64,000 nt of DNA from positions 6,324,001 to 6,388,000 of the forward strand of contig NZ_AP022579.1 in the NCBI RefSeq assembly GCF_010731295.1, written 5' to 3'. Made by a program: the position numbers and the translations under genes. This document shows, piece by piece, positions 19,230 through 28,706 of the stretch. Below the pieces are notes generated by a model that had not been told where the DNA came from, ran no database searches, and saw only the letters and a list, made by a program, of their open reading frames with translations. Position 1 is the first letter of the stretch; every line of letters begins with the position of its first letter. The stretch comes from Mycolicibacterium boenickei. GTDB taxonomy: Bacteria; Actinomycetota; Actinomycetes; Mycobacteriales; Mycobacteriaceae.

Positions 19230-20273
19230 ATGACTGCCGAAGCCCAGCTCGACCGCACGACTGCCGATAACCACTTCCGGCTCGGCCTACTGTTCGCCGT
19301 CAGCTCCGCGCTCGCATTCGGCTCGTCGGGCCCCTTCGCCAAAGCCCTGATGGAATCCGGGTGGAGCCCCACCGCGGCCGTCACCGCCCGGCTCGCCGGC
19401 GGCGCGCTCATGATGGCCGCGTTCGCCAGCGTCGTCCGGCCCGGCTGGATCCGCGAGGTGCTCGGCCACGCGAAGACGGTCGTCGGGTACGGCCTGATCC
19501 CCATCGCCGGCGCACAACTCTGCTACTACAACGCCGTCGCGCACCTGTCCGTCGGCGTGGCCCTGCTGCTGGAGTACACCGCACCGATCCTGGTCGTGGG
19601 CTGGGTGTGGGCCACCACCCGGCACCGTCCCAGCGCCATGACCTTCGCCGGGGTGGCAGTCGCCATCGCAGGCATCGTCCTGGTGCTCGACGTGTTCAGC
19701 GGCGCTCAGATCAACCTCACCGGGGTCACCTGGGGCCTGGCCGCCGCGGTGTGTGCCGCCTGCTACTTCATGATGTCCAACAAGGCCAGCACCGACGGCG
19801 ACGGACTCAGCCCGATCAGCCTGGCCGCCGGTGGTCTGATCATCGGCACCGCCGCCGTGGCGCTCCTCGGCGTCACCGGCGTGATGCCGCTGACCTTCAC
19901 CACCAACCCCGTCACCATCGCCGGACACACCACGGCATGGCTGGTGCCGGTGATCGCGCTGGGCCTGATCCCCACCGCCCTGGCCTACACCCTCGGCATC
20001 GTCGGGATCGCCAGGCTCAAGCCGCGCTTCGCGTCACTGGTCGGACTCTCCGAGGTGCTGTTCGCGGTCTTGATCGCCTGGATCATGCTCGGCGAGGCCA
20101 TGTCGGTGAGCCAGGCGATCGGCGGCGCGGTGGTGCTGGTGGGCCTGGCCGTGGCCCGGCAGGGCGACCGCAGCGAGCAGCCGGACCCGGGCACCGACAC
20201 AGCCACCCAGGTGGAGCTGGCGACCTGGCCGGATATGGCCTTGCAGGAGACAACCGAACGCGCAATCGATTAG
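19230..20273 (+). CDS. DMT-superfamily transporter (two EamA domains)
   Basis: 347 aa with about ten membrane segments in two EamA halves (first about residues 20-155, second about 165-300) and a hydrophilic C-terminal tail. EamA proteins usually export amino acids, nucleosides or toxic metabolites; the substrate cannot be told from sequence. The ATG follows AGGGAGG at good spacing. It is divergent from the CGNR zinc-finger regulator and is probably its target. Confidence 0.85.
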   Translation: MTAEAQLDRTTADNHFRLGLLFAVSSALAFGSSGPFAKALMESGWSPTAAVTARLAGGALMMAAFASVVRPGWIREVLGHAKTVVGYGLIPIAGAQLCYYNAVAHLSVGVALLLEYTAPILVVGWVWATTRHRPSAMTFAGVAVAIAGIVLVLDVFSGAQINLTGVTWGLAAAVCAACYFMMSNKASTDGDGLSPISLAAGGLIIGTAAVALLGVTGVMPLTFTTNPVTIAGHTTAWLVPVIALGLIPTALAYTLGIVGIARLKPRFASLVGLSEVLFAVLIAWIMLGEAMSVSQAIGGAVVLVGLAVARQGDRSEQPDPGTDTATQVELATWPDMALQETTERAID

Positions 20274-20298
20274 CCGCGGCTAACCATTTTGTGTGAAT

Positions 20299-20967
20299 AT
20301 GTCCCCCGTGAGTCTCCTCCGGAAGTCGGCCCGGGTGGCCGCGATCGTCTCAACCCTGGTCAGCGCGGCTTTCCCGCTGGCGCTCGCCGCGCCCGCCGCG
20401 GCCGCACCGTGCTCCGACATCGAGGTAATCTTCGCCCGCGGTACCAATGACGCACCCGGATTGGGCCGGCCCGGCCAGGCCTTCGCCGACGGGCTGAGCT
20501 CACGACTCGGCGGCCGCAGCGTGTCCACCTACGCGGTGAACTACCCGGCCAGCTATGACTTCCTCGCCGCCGCCGACGGCGCCAACGACGCCGCCAATCG
20601 CATCGCCACTCTGGCCTCCTCCTGCCCGTCCACGCGGGTCGTGCTCGGTGGCTATTCGCAGGGCGCCGCGGTCGTCGACATGCTGGCCGGTATCCCGCCG
20701 CTCGGCAACAAGGTCGGCGAGATCGGATCGGCACCGCCGCTGGCGGGCGAGCTGGTGCCCCAGGTCGCCGCTGTGGCCGTGTTCGGCAACCCGTCGGCCA
20801 AGTTCGGCATTCCGATCACCTCGTCGGTGTTCGGCGGCAAAGCCATCGATCTTTGCAAGGACGGCGACCCGATCTGTTCACGTGGCCGGAACCCGTTCGC
20901 GCACAGCGATTACGTGACCTCAGGCATGGCGGATCAGGCCGCCAACTTCGTTGCGGGAATCGTCTAG
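20299..20967 (+). CDS. Secreted cutinase-family serine esterase 1
   Basis: About 222 aa with a signal peptide ending near A-A-A-A-P-C. Alpha/beta hydrolase of the cutinase family: oxyanion region I-F-A-R-G-T-N-D, nucleophile in G-Y-S-Q-G, catalytic Asp in D-P-I-C and His in F-A-H-S-D-Y near the C-terminus. Such mycobacterial enzymes hydrolyse lipid esters (esterase, lipase or phospholipase A). First of four tandem paralogues beside truA, as the Rv3451-Rv3452 cutinases are in M. tuberculosis. The exact start is uncertain (GTG 20293, ATG 20299 or GTG 20308). Confidence 0.9.
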   Translation: MSPVSLLRKSARVAAIVSTLVSAAFPLALAAPAAAAPCSDIEVIFARGTNDAPGLGRPGQAFADGLSSRLGGRSVSTYAVNYPASYDFLAAADGANDAANRIATLASSCPSTRVVLGGYSQGAAVVDMLAGIPPLGNKVGEIGSAPPLAGELVPQVAAVAVFGNPSAKFGIPITSSVFGGKAIDLCKDGDPICSRGRNPFAHSDYVTSGMADQAANFVAGIV

Positions 20968-20992
20968 GCGGTTCCAGACGTTAGGATTCGGT

Positions 20993-21658
20993 GTGGCCAT
21001 TGATCTTGTTCGTCGCTGCACCGTGTTCGTGGCGGCAGCGCTGACCGCTGCCGTCGCCGTCGTCGCACCCGTCGCGGTGCCCACCCTGTCCTCGGGTTTG
21101 CCGACGGCATCGGCCGCCTGCTCCGACATCGAAGTCGTCTTCGCCCGCGGCACCAATGACACCCCCGGCCTCGGCCGGATCGGCAATGCGTTCGTCAGTT
21201 CGCTGCGCAACAAGGTCGGCGGCCGCTCGGTCGGCGCCTATGCGGTGAACTACCCGGCCAGCTTCGACTTCCTGGCCGCGGCCGGCGGCGCCAACGACGC
21301 GTCCGGGCACATCCAGTGGATGGTCGACAACTGCCCCGATACCCGTCTGGTGCTGGGCGGATACTCGCAGGGTGCCGCGGTGATCGACGTGATCGCCGCC
21401 GTCCCGTTCCCGGCCGTCGGCTTCAATGCGCCGCTGCCTCCGAACGTCCCCGAGCATGTCGCCGCGGTCGCCGTGTTCGGCAATCCGTCGGCCAAGCTCG
21501 GCCTGCCGCTGACCTCCAGCCCGGTGTACGGATCTCGCGCCATCGATCTGTGTAACCCTGGCGACCCGGTCTGTGGCGACGGCGACAGCGTTCCGGCGCA
21601 CCGGGCCTACGAAGGTCCGGCCAACGATGCCGCCAACTTCGTCGCCGGTCTCTTGTAG
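20993..21658 (+). CDS. Secreted cutinase-family serine esterase 2
   Basis: 221 aa from GTG 20993, which gives a normal signal peptide (M-A-I-D-L-V-R-R then a long hydrophobic run ending T-A-S-A-A-C). Retains F-A-R-G-T-N-D, G-Y-S-Q-G, the Asp in D-P-V-C and the His in P-A-H-R-A-Y. It is closest to the first paralogue, sharing A-V-N-Y-P-A-S and V-A-V-F-G-N-P-S-A-K, so the two look like a recent duplication. It lies 25 bases after the previous gene. Confidence 0.9.
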   Translation: MAIDLVRRCTVFVAAALTAAVAVVAPVAVPTLSSGLPTASAACSDIEVVFARGTNDTPGLGRIGNAFVSSLRNKVGGRSVGAYAVNYPASFDFLAAAGGANDASGHIQWMVDNCPDTRLVLGGYSQGAAVIDVIAAVPFPAVGFNAPLPPNVPEHVAAVAVFGNPSAKLGLPLTSSPVYGSRAIDLCNPGDPVCGDGDSVPAHRAYEGPANDAANFVAGLL

Positions 21659-21682
21659 TCCGCGTCCGCTACGATCGCTTAG

Positions 21683-22399
21683 GTGGTCGAACTTCCTACC
21701 GAAAACCAGGTAGCGAGCCGCGTAGCCCGACTGTTTCGGCGGTGGACCGGTGTGGCTGCCATCATCGCGACGGCTGTTGCTGTCCTGCCCGTCATCTCGG
21801 CTGTCCTACCCGGTTCTCCAGCGGTGGCCAATGCCGCCTTGTGCTCTCCGGTCGAGGTGGTGTTCGCCCGCGGCCGTACCGAACCGGCCGGCGTCGGCAC
21901 CCTCGGGAACGCCTTCGTCAACGCGCTGCGCGCCAAGACGAACAAGAACATCGGCGTCTACGCCGTCAAGTACCCGGCGGACACCGAAGTCGACATCGGC
22001 GCCAACGACATGAGTGGCCACATCCAGTACATGATGAACAACTGCCCGGACACCCGGCTGGTGATCGGCGGTTATTCGCTGGGCGCGGCGGTCGCCGACG
22101 TGGTGCTGGCCGTTCCGTTCACCGGCTTCGGCTTCAAGACACCGCTCCCCGGGGGTGCCGACGGGCACATCGCCGCAGTCGCCCTGTTCGGTAACGGCGC
22201 CGCGTGGGTCGGTCCCATCACCCGCTTCAGCCCGGTCTATGCCGACCGGACCATCGAGCTGTGCCATGGCGCCGATCCCATCTGCAATCCCGCCGACCCC
22301 GACACCTGGAAGAACAACTGGCCCGATCACCTGGCCGGCGCCTACATCGACGGCGGGATGGTCAACCAGGCCGCGGATTTCGTGGCCGGTCGCCTCTGA
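21683..22399 (+). CDS. Secreted cutinase-family serine esterase 3
   Basis: 238 aa with a signal peptide to about residue 52 and a GTG start. It belongs to a second subtype: V-F-A-R-G-R-T-E-P near the start, G-Y-S-L-G at the nucleophile, then D-P-I-C and a longer, Trp-containing loop before the catalytic His in P-D-H-L-A-G. The triad is intact. A 24-base gap follows paralogue 2. Substrate unknown; the changed oxyanion and lid regions suggest a different lipid preference from paralogues 1 and 2. Confidence 0.9.
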   Translation: MVELPTENQVASRVARLFRRWTGVAAIIATAVAVLPVISAVLPGSPAVANAALCSPVEVVFARGRTEPAGVGTLGNAFVNALRAKTNKNIGVYAVKYPADTEVDIGANDMSGHIQYMMNNCPDTRLVIGGYSLGAAVADVVLAVPFTGFGFKTPLPGGADGHIAAVALFGNGAAWVGPITRFSPVYADRTIELCHGADPICNPADPDTWKNNWPDHLAGAYIDGGMVNQAADFVAGRL

Positions 22400-22475
22400 G
22401 GCGGAAACGCTTCGTCGCCGGATCGTTGCCGGACCGGCACCTAATCTCGACGGGACCGTAAATACCATCTAATCC

Positions 22476-23138
22476 GTGATTGGCCGTCGAATGTCGGCCG
22501 CACTGATCACCGTCCTGTCAGCCGTTGTGGTACCGATGGCGGTGGCGCCCAGCATGATTGGCGTCGCGAAGGCCGCCACGTGCCCGCCTGCGGAGGTGGT
22601 GTTCGCCCGCGGCCGCATGGAGCCCCCAGGTCCCGGGCAAGTCGGTGCCGCGTTCGTCAACGCATTGCGCACGCTGCGCGGCCCGAACGTCGCCCTGTAT
22701 TCGGTGAAATACCCGGCCGACACCCAGGCCGACGTGGCCGCCAACGACATGAGCCGCCACGTGCAGTGGATGACCCGCAACTGTCCGAACACCCGCCTCG
22801 TGCTGGGCGGCTACTCACTGGGTGCCGTCGCCACCGACCTCATCCTGGCGATGCCCATCGCCGCGTTCACCTTCAACAGTCCACTACCAAAGGGCACCGA
22901 CCGGCACGTCGCGGCGGTGGCGCTGTTCGGCAACGGCGCCAACTGGGCCGCACCGATCACGCTGTTGAACCCGGCCTACCAGAATCGCACCATCGACCTG
23001 TGCCACTCGGACGATCCGATCTGCAACCCGAGTAGCCCGTACAACTGGCGGGCCGGGTGGCAGGATCACCTGGCGCCCGGATACATCCGGTCGGGAATGG
23101 TGGCCCAGGCGGCCAGATTCGTCTCGGCGCGGCTCTGA
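22476..23138 (+). CDS. Secreted cutinase-family serine esterase 4
   Basis: 220 aa, GTG start, signal peptide of about 33 residues ending V-A-K-A-A. Same subtype as paralogue 3: V-F-A-R-G-R-M-E-P, G-Y-S-L-G, D-P-I-C and His in Q-D-H-L-A-P-G-Y after a Trp-rich loop. Paralogues 3 and 4 thus form a second duplicated pair. It converges on truA with 36 bases between. Confidence 0.9.
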   Translation: MIGRRMSAALITVLSAVVVPMAVAPSMIGVAKAATCPPAEVVFARGRMEPPGPGQVGAAFVNALRTLRGPNVALYSVKYPADTQADVAANDMSRHVQWMTRNCPNTRLVLGGYSLGAVATDLILAMPIAAFTFNSPLPKGTDRHVAAVALFGNGANWAAPITLLNPAYQNRTIDLCHSDDPICNPSSPYNWRAGWQDHLAPGYIRSGMVAQAARFVSARL

Positions 23139-23174
23139 GGGCTGTGGCCGGCCTGGCGGCGGTGCACCGCAGCG

Positions 23175-24053
23175 CTAGTCGGCCGTCCGCACGTCTCGGG
23201 TGATCAGGTTGCGGGCCTCGAGCTGATCATCGGCGGGGTAGTCGACCTGCACGAGAGTGAGCCCCCGGGCCGGGGCGGCGGCGAAGTCACTGGACCTGCT
23301 TGTCTCACTCAGCAGTCCGGCGGTCCACTCAGGTGAGCGCCTGCCCTCCCCCACCGCCAGCATCGCGCCGACCAGCGAGCGAACCATGTTCCAGCAGAAG
23401 GCATCCGCGGTGACATATGCCGTCACGTAGAAGCCGTCGCGCACCCACTCCAACCGCTGCAGGTCGCGGATCGTCGTGGCTCCGGGGCGGTGACGGCAGA
23501 AAGCCGCGAAATCATTGAGCCCCAACAGTTCCCGCGATGCAGCTGTCATCGCGTCGAGGTCCAGAGGTTTGGACCACGGTGTGACGAACCGGGCTTCGGC
23601 GGGCTCGACCCCGTAGGGGGCCACACTCAGCCGGTAGGTGTAGTGCCGACGTAGTGCCGAGAACCTGGCATCGAAACCCGCAGGCGCCCGGACGATGTCA
23701 CGGATCCGGACGTCGGTCGGCAGCAGCCGCGCCAATCGCCGCACCAGCGGCGTGAACTCGGCATCGCCCGGGCGGGTGGTCCGCGGATACACATGCGGCA
23801 GCGCGTCGGTGGGGACATCGACGTGCGCGACCTGACCGGTCGCATGTACGCCGGTGTCGGTGCGGCCCGCGGTGCGGGTCACAATCGGCGTACGGAACAC
23901 CGTCGAGAGCGCCTCGTCGATCACCCCGGCGACCGTGCGCTGCCCCGCCTGCACCGCCCAGCCGGCGAAATCGGTGCCGTCGTAGGCAACGTCGAGCCGC
24001 AGGCGGACAAACGAGACATGCCCGCCACCGGAATCGGTGGCGGGCATGTTCAT
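23175..24053 (-). CDS. truA: tRNA pseudouridine(38-40) synthase TruA
   Basis: About 292 aa. Converts U38-40 of the tRNA anticodon stem to pseudouridine. The family motif [11 protein letters not shown] holds the catalytic Asp (about residue 66). The start is taken as M-N-M-P-A-T-D, seven bases after the rplQ stop; the conserved domain begins at [12 protein letters not shown]. The first codons coincide with a 13-base perfect hairpin (24018-24047), so the upstream gene's terminator and the truA 5' end share sequence. Confidence 0.93.
   Translation of the reverse strand: MNMPATDSGGGHVSFVRLRLDVAYDGTDFAGWAVQAGQRTVAGVIDEALSTVFRTPIVTRTAGRTDTGVHATGQVAHVDVPTDALPHVYPRTTRPGDAEFTPLVRRLARLLPTDVRIRDIVRAPAGFDARFSALRRHYTYRLSVAPYGVEPAEARFVTPWSKPLDLDAMTAASRELLGLNDFAAFCRHRPGATTIRDLQRLEWVRDGFYVTAYVTADAFCWNMVRSLVGAMLAVGEGRRSPEWTAGLLSETSRSSDFAAAPARGLTLVQVDYPADDQLEARNLITRDVRTAD
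24018..24047. terminator. Hairpin after rplQ, inside the truA 5' end
   Basis: ATGCCCGCCACCG (24018-24030) and its exact inverse (24035-24047) form a 13-base stem with a four-base loop. In the direction of transcription it follows the rplQ stop by about 13 bases. It could attenuate the ribosomal operon before truA or mask truA translation. Confidence 0.5.
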
Positions 24054-24060
24054 GTTGTCA

Positions 24061-24606
24061 CTACGACTTGGCAGCGTCATCCTCAGCCGCAGCCTCAGCT
24101 GTCTCGGCGTCGGCGATGGCGGCGTCCTCGGCCTCGACCTCGGCGACCGGGGTCTCCTCGGCCTCTTCGGCCTTGGGAGCCTCGGCCTCGGCGGCCTTGG
24201 CCTGCGCGGCGGCAGCGCGACGTGCGCGGTCCGCCTCGGAGGTCACCGTCTTCTCCCGCACCAGCTCGATGACCGCCATGGGAGCGTTGTCGCCCTTACG
24301 GTTCTCGACCTTGATGATGCGGGTGTAGCCACCCTCGCGATCGGCGAAGAAGGGGCCGATCTCGGCGAACAGGACGTGCACGACGTCCTTGTCGCGGATC
24401 TTCTTCATCACCTCGCGCCGGTTGTGCAGCTCACCCTTCTTGGCGTGGGTGATCAGCTTCTCGGCGTACGGACGCAACGCCCGGGCCTTCGGCTCGGTCG
24501 TCTTGATGCGACCGTGCTCGAACAACGACGTGGCCAGGTTGGCCAGGATCGCCTTCTGGTGTGAGGACGACCCGCCGAGGCGAGCACCCTTGGTGGGCTT
24601 GGGCAT
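24061..24606 (-). CDS. rplQ: 50S ribosomal protein L17
   Basis: 181 aa. The first ~120 residues are standard L17 ([28 protein letters not shown]), a large-subunit protein near the exit tunnel. The remaining ~60 residues are an Ala/Glu-rich acidic tail, common in actinobacteria and probably disordered. It follows rpoA by 60 bases on the same strand. Confidence 0.97.
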   Translation of the reverse strand: MPKPTKGARLGGSSSHQKAILANLATSLFEHGRIKTTEPKARALRPYAEKLITHAKKGELHNRREVMKKIRDKDVVHVLFAEIGPFFADREGGYTRIIKVENRKGDNAPMAVIELVREKTVTSEADRARRAAAAQAKAAEAEAPKAEEAEETPVAEVEAEDAAIADAETAEAAAEDDAAKS

Positions 24607-24666
24607 TGCGACTATCTCCTAAATGGGGCCGGTCCCCGTATCAGGTAGGACCGGGACGGTAATTCT

Positions 24667-25749
<1,083 letters not shown>

Positions 25750-25797
25750 CTATTTGATGCCGTCTGGGTACCTACCGGTCGGATGACCGGTAAGTCA

Positions 25798-26403
25798 TTA
25801 CTTCGAGTAGAACTCGACGATGAGCTGTTCGGTGAGCGGCACCTGGATCTGGGCGCGCTCCGGCAGCTGGTGCACGAGGATGCGCTGACGCTCCCCGACG
25901 ACCTGCAGCCACGACGGGATCGGGCGCTCACCCGCGGTCTGCCGAGCAACCTCGAACGGCAGGGTGTTGAGCGACTTCTCCTTGACGTCGATGATGTCGT
26001 ACTGCGACACCCGGTAGCTCGGGATGTTCACCTTGACACCGTTGACGGTGAAGTGGCCGTGGCTGACCAGCTGGCGGGCCATCCGGCGGGTGCGCGCCAG
26101 GCCGGCGCGGTACACCACGTTGTCCAGACGGCTCTCCAGGATCTGGAGCAGGTTCTCGCCGGTCTTACCCGACTGGCGGTTGGCCTCTTCGTAGTACTTG
26201 CGGAACTGCTTCTCCAGCACGCCGTAGGTGAAGCGAGCCTTCTGCTTCTCCTGCAGCTGAGTGCGGTATTCGCTCTCCTTGATCCGCGCACGGCCATGCT
26301 GACCGGGCGGGTAGGGGCGCTTCTCGAACGACTGATCGCCGCCGACCAGGTCGACGCCGAGACGACGCGACTTGCGGGTGGCGGGGCCGGTGTAACGTGC
26401 CAT
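25798..26403 (-). CDS. rpsD: 30S ribosomal protein S4
   Basis: 201 aa primary 16S rRNA-binding protein. The S4 RNA-binding domain is seen as S-R-L-D-N-V-V-Y-R-A-G-L-A-R-T-R-R. The N-terminus is of the cysteine-free type (no zinc-ribbon Cys pairs). It lies 14 bases after rpsK and 75 bases before rpoA. Confidence 0.98.
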   Translation of the reverse strand: MARYTGPATRKSRRLGVDLVGGDQSFEKRPYPPGQHGRARIKESEYRTQLQEKQKARFTYGVLEKQFRKYYEEANRQSGKTGENLLQILESRLDNVVYRAGLARTRRMARQLVSHGHFTVNGVKVNIPSYRVSQYDIIDVKEKSLNTLPFEVARQTAGERPIPSWLQVVGERQRILVHQLPERAQIQVPLTEQLIVEFYSK

Positions 26404-26417
26404 TTTCTAGATCCTCC

Positions 26418-26831
26418 CTAGACCCGGCGCCGCTTGGGCGGACGGCAGCCGTTGTGCGGCTGCGGAGTGACGTCGGAAATCGCGCCCACCTCGAGGCCGG
26501 CGGCCTGCAGCGAGCGGATGGCGGTCTCGCGGCCCGAACCCGGACCCTTCACGAACACGTCGACCTTCTTGACACCGTGCTCCTGCGCCTTGCGGGCAGC
26601 GTTCTCGGCGGCCAGCTGTGCGGCGAACGGGGTCGACTTACGCGAACCCTTGAAGCCGACATGACCCGACGACGCCCAGGCGATGACGTTGCCCTGGGGA
26701 TCGGTGATCGAGACGATGGTGTTGTTGAACGTGCTCTTGATGTGAGCGGCGCCGTGCGGGACGTTCTTCTTTTCCCGGCGACGGGTGGTCTTACCGCGCT
26801 TGGCGCCCGCGGCCTTCTTCGGTGGTGCCAT
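26418..26831 (-). CDS. rpsK: 30S ribosomal protein S11
   Basis: 137 aa S11, part of the small-subunit platform. A Lys/Arg-rich N-terminal extension ([13 protein letters not shown]) precedes the conserved core ([31 protein letters not shown]). The C-terminus R-P-P-K-R-R-R-V is typical. It starts 5 bases after the rpsM stop. Confidence 0.98.
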   Translation of the reverse strand: MAPPKKAAGAKRGKTTRRREKKNVPHGAAHIKSTFNNTIVSITDPQGNVIAWASSGHVGFKGSRKSTPFAAQLAAENAARKAQEHGVKKVDVFVKGPGSGRETAIRSLQAAGLEVGAISDVTPQPHNGCRPPKRRRV

Positions 26832-26836
26832 CGGGG

Positions 26837-27211
26837 TTACCTAGCCTTCTTCTTGCCGGCGATGGTGCGCTTGGGGCCCTTGCGGGTACGCGCGTTGGTC
26901 TTGGTCCGCTGGCCGCGCACCGGCAGGCCACGGCGGTGCCGCAGGCCCTGGTAGCAGCCGATCTCGATCTTCCGGCGAATGTCGGCCTGCACCTCGCGGC
27001 GCAGGTCACCCTCAACCTTGAGGTTGCCTTCGATGTAGTCGCGCAGCACGGTCACCTGATCGTCGGTCAGGTCCTTGGTGCGCATGTTCTTGTCGATGCC
27101 CGTCGCGGCGAGAATCTCGTTCGAACGGGTACGGCCGATGCCGTAGATGTAGGTCAGCGCGATCTCCATGCGCTTGTCGCGCGGAAGATCAACGCCCACG
27201 AGCCGTGCCAT
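26837..27211 (-). CDS. rpsM: 30S ribosomal protein S13
   Basis: 124 aa S13, head of the small subunit, contacting tRNA and L5. Starts [11 protein letters not shown] and contains [10 protein letters not shown], ending with the basic tail [13 protein letters not shown]. It is preceded by a 194-base gap from rpmJ that holds three hairpins (27263-27352), a possible autoregulatory leader. Confidence 0.98.
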
Positions 27212-27262
27212 GTGGCGGTTTCCTTTTTCTCTGCGGAGGTCTGGTCCCAGCCCGTTCCCACC

Positions 27263-27352
27263 AGCCCCTAAGGGCTCTGAGGGGTCCGGCCTCCGTACCG
27301 GACGTGGATACTCGCTTTCGCTCGCATCTCGGGTGAACGGCCTATCCGTTCA
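27263..27352 (-). promoter_or_regulatory. Structured leader upstream of rpsM (three hairpins)
   Basis: Between rpmJ and rpsM three perfect inverted repeats occur in 90 bases: AGCCC/GGGCT (27263-27276), GTCCGG/CCGGAC (27284-27303) and TGAACGG/CCGTTCA (27334-27352). In E. coli the rpsM leader is the target of S4 repression. Whether this leader plays that part is inference, and its sequence does not obviously resemble the E. coli pseudoknot. Confidence 0.4.
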
Positions 27353-27405
27353 GTGGTGCTGGGAGTTCATCATTCAGTTGTTGCGATCCGTCCGAAGACG
27401 GATGC

Positions 27406-27519
27406 TCAGCCCTGGCGCTGCTTGTGGCGCGGATCGCTGCAGATCACCATGACCCGCCCATGCCGGCGGATCACCCTGCACTTATCGCAGATGGGCTTGA
27501 CGCTCGGGTTCACCTTCAC
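27406..27519 (-). CDS. rpmJ: 50S ribosomal protein L36
   Basis: 37 aa, in the L36 family's normal length. Starts GTG (M-K-V-N-P-S-V-K-P) with AGAAGGA upstream, and ends K-Q-R-Q-G. It is the zinc-binding form: Cys11, Cys14, Cys27 and His32 are all present (C-D-K-C and I-C-S-D-P-R-H). It sits between infA and rpsM, the usual order. Confidence 0.97.
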
Positions 27520-27546
27520 GGCTTTTTCGATCCTTCTGGCTCTGTT

Positions 27547-27572
27547 GGTGACGCGCACGTACGCACGTCACC
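27547..27572. promoter_or_regulatory. Hairpin between infA and rpmJ
   Basis: GGTGACG (27547-27553) and CGTCACC (27566-27572) form a perfect seven-base stem with a 12-base loop in the 87-base gap between infA and rpmJ. It may be a partial terminator or a processing site that sets the infA to ribosomal-protein ratio. Confidence 0.35.
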
Positions 27573-27606
27573 GGTTCTCGTCGTTACTGGTCGGGCTTCT
27601 ATCGGG

Positions 27607-27828
27607 TCACTTGTACCGGTACACGATGCGGCCCCGGGACAGGTCGTAGGGAGAGAGCTCCACCACTACCCGGTCCTCGGGCAGGATGCGGATGTAGTGC
27701 TGCCGCATCTTGCCGCTGATGTGGGCCAGGACCTTGTGTCCGTTCTCCAGCTCAATGCGAAACATCGCATTGGGCAGAGGTTCGACCACGCGACCCTCGA
27801 CCTCGATGGCACCGTCTTTCTTGGCCAT
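27607..27828 (-). CDS. infA: Translation initiation factor IF-1
   Basis: 73 aa single OB-fold factor that binds the ribosomal A site during initiation. Starts [14 protein letters not shown] and contains F-R-I-E-L-E-N-G-H and H-I-S-G-K-M-R, ending R-I-V-Y-R-Y-K. First gene of the leftward ribosomal block, with a long upstream region (27829-28157) for its promoter. Confidence 0.98.
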
Positions 27829-28157
27829 GCTGTTCGGCGATCCTTGCTTTCGTTTCGTAGCTTCATTAGTCGCAATGCAGCCCGTCGTGATGCTGCCGGC
27901 GACCAACTTCAAGACGTGAGCCGGATCCAGACGAAATTGCAGAAATTCAGCAGTTCCAAGACGGGGCACGCAAAAAGTCGGCACGATAGCCGCACCGTTG
28001 GTCCACAATACCCGCTCAACGGCCTGCGCCAAAATCACGGCTGAACAGGTCCGGCCGCCCGACCGTACGCCGAAGATTGGTGCGCGGCACAGGCCGGGAT
28101 CAAGCGACAATGGTACGGACCGATCCGCGCTCCGAGAACGGAGACCACCAGCACGTG
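27829..28157. other. Non-coding gap upstream of infA and of the NfeD gene
   Basis: 329 bases between divergent genes. No convincing gene is present, although in-frame codons extend both neighbours into it. A candidate infA promoter is at 28005-28032. The right end holds the leader of the NfeD gene, whose start could also be ATG 28110. Confidence 0.5.
28005..28032 (-). promoter_or_regulatory. Candidate housekeeping promoter for infA
   Basis: On the minus strand TTGGCG (28032-28027) and TATTGT (28010-28005) are spaced 16 bases apart, fitting a mycobacterial SigA promoter (-35 TTGnnn, -10 TAnnnT). The start site would be about 170 bases upstream of infA. Confidence 0.35.
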
Positions 28158-28652
28158 ATGGCTGTGTACCTGGCCGCGTTCGTCGTCGGCGGCATCGCCG
28201 TACTGGCCGCCCTCCTGCTCGCCGATGTCGGGCACGGGGACGGCATGCCGTTCCTGAGTCTGACCAGCCTGTCGGTGGCCCTGCTCGGCGCCGGAACCGG
28301 GGGCCTGGTCGGCACCTGGTTCGGGATGGGCGCCATGTGGGCCGCCGGCCTGGCCGCCGCCTGCGCCATCGTGCTGGTGTTCGCCCTCAACGGCCTGCTG
28401 CTGCCCTACATGCGTCGCCAGCAGTCCAACTCCCACCGGAGCCGGTCCTCCTACGTCGGTCTGCTCGGCACCGTCACCCTCGAGGTCCCGCCGGGCGGCT
28501 GGGGCGAGGTCTCCTTCGTCGACCCCGACGGCAACCGGGTCTTCTCCCGCGCCAAGAGCGACGAGGCCGCGGCGCTGCCGAAGGCCACCCGCGTCTACAT
28601 CGCCGACATCGACCCGGACTTCGTCCATGTCGTCGCAGTTCCAGAGACCTGA
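28158..28652 (+). CDS. NfeD-like membrane protein (flotillin partner)
   Basis: About 164 aa. Two to three membrane segments in the first 80 residues ([12 protein letters not shown] and [14 protein letters not shown]) are followed by a soluble OB-fold-like domain (about 95-164, [20 protein letters not shown]). NfeD proteins are encoded next to flotillins and support membrane microdomain organisation; the flotillin gene follows after 54 bases. The start is uncertain: ATG 28158, GTG 28155 and ATG 28110 are in frame and none has a strong ribosome site. Confidence 0.75.
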
Positions 28653-28706
28653 GCCGTCCCAGAAACCTGAGTACCCGAGCACCCGAACCTTCAGAAAGGC
28701 ACCACC

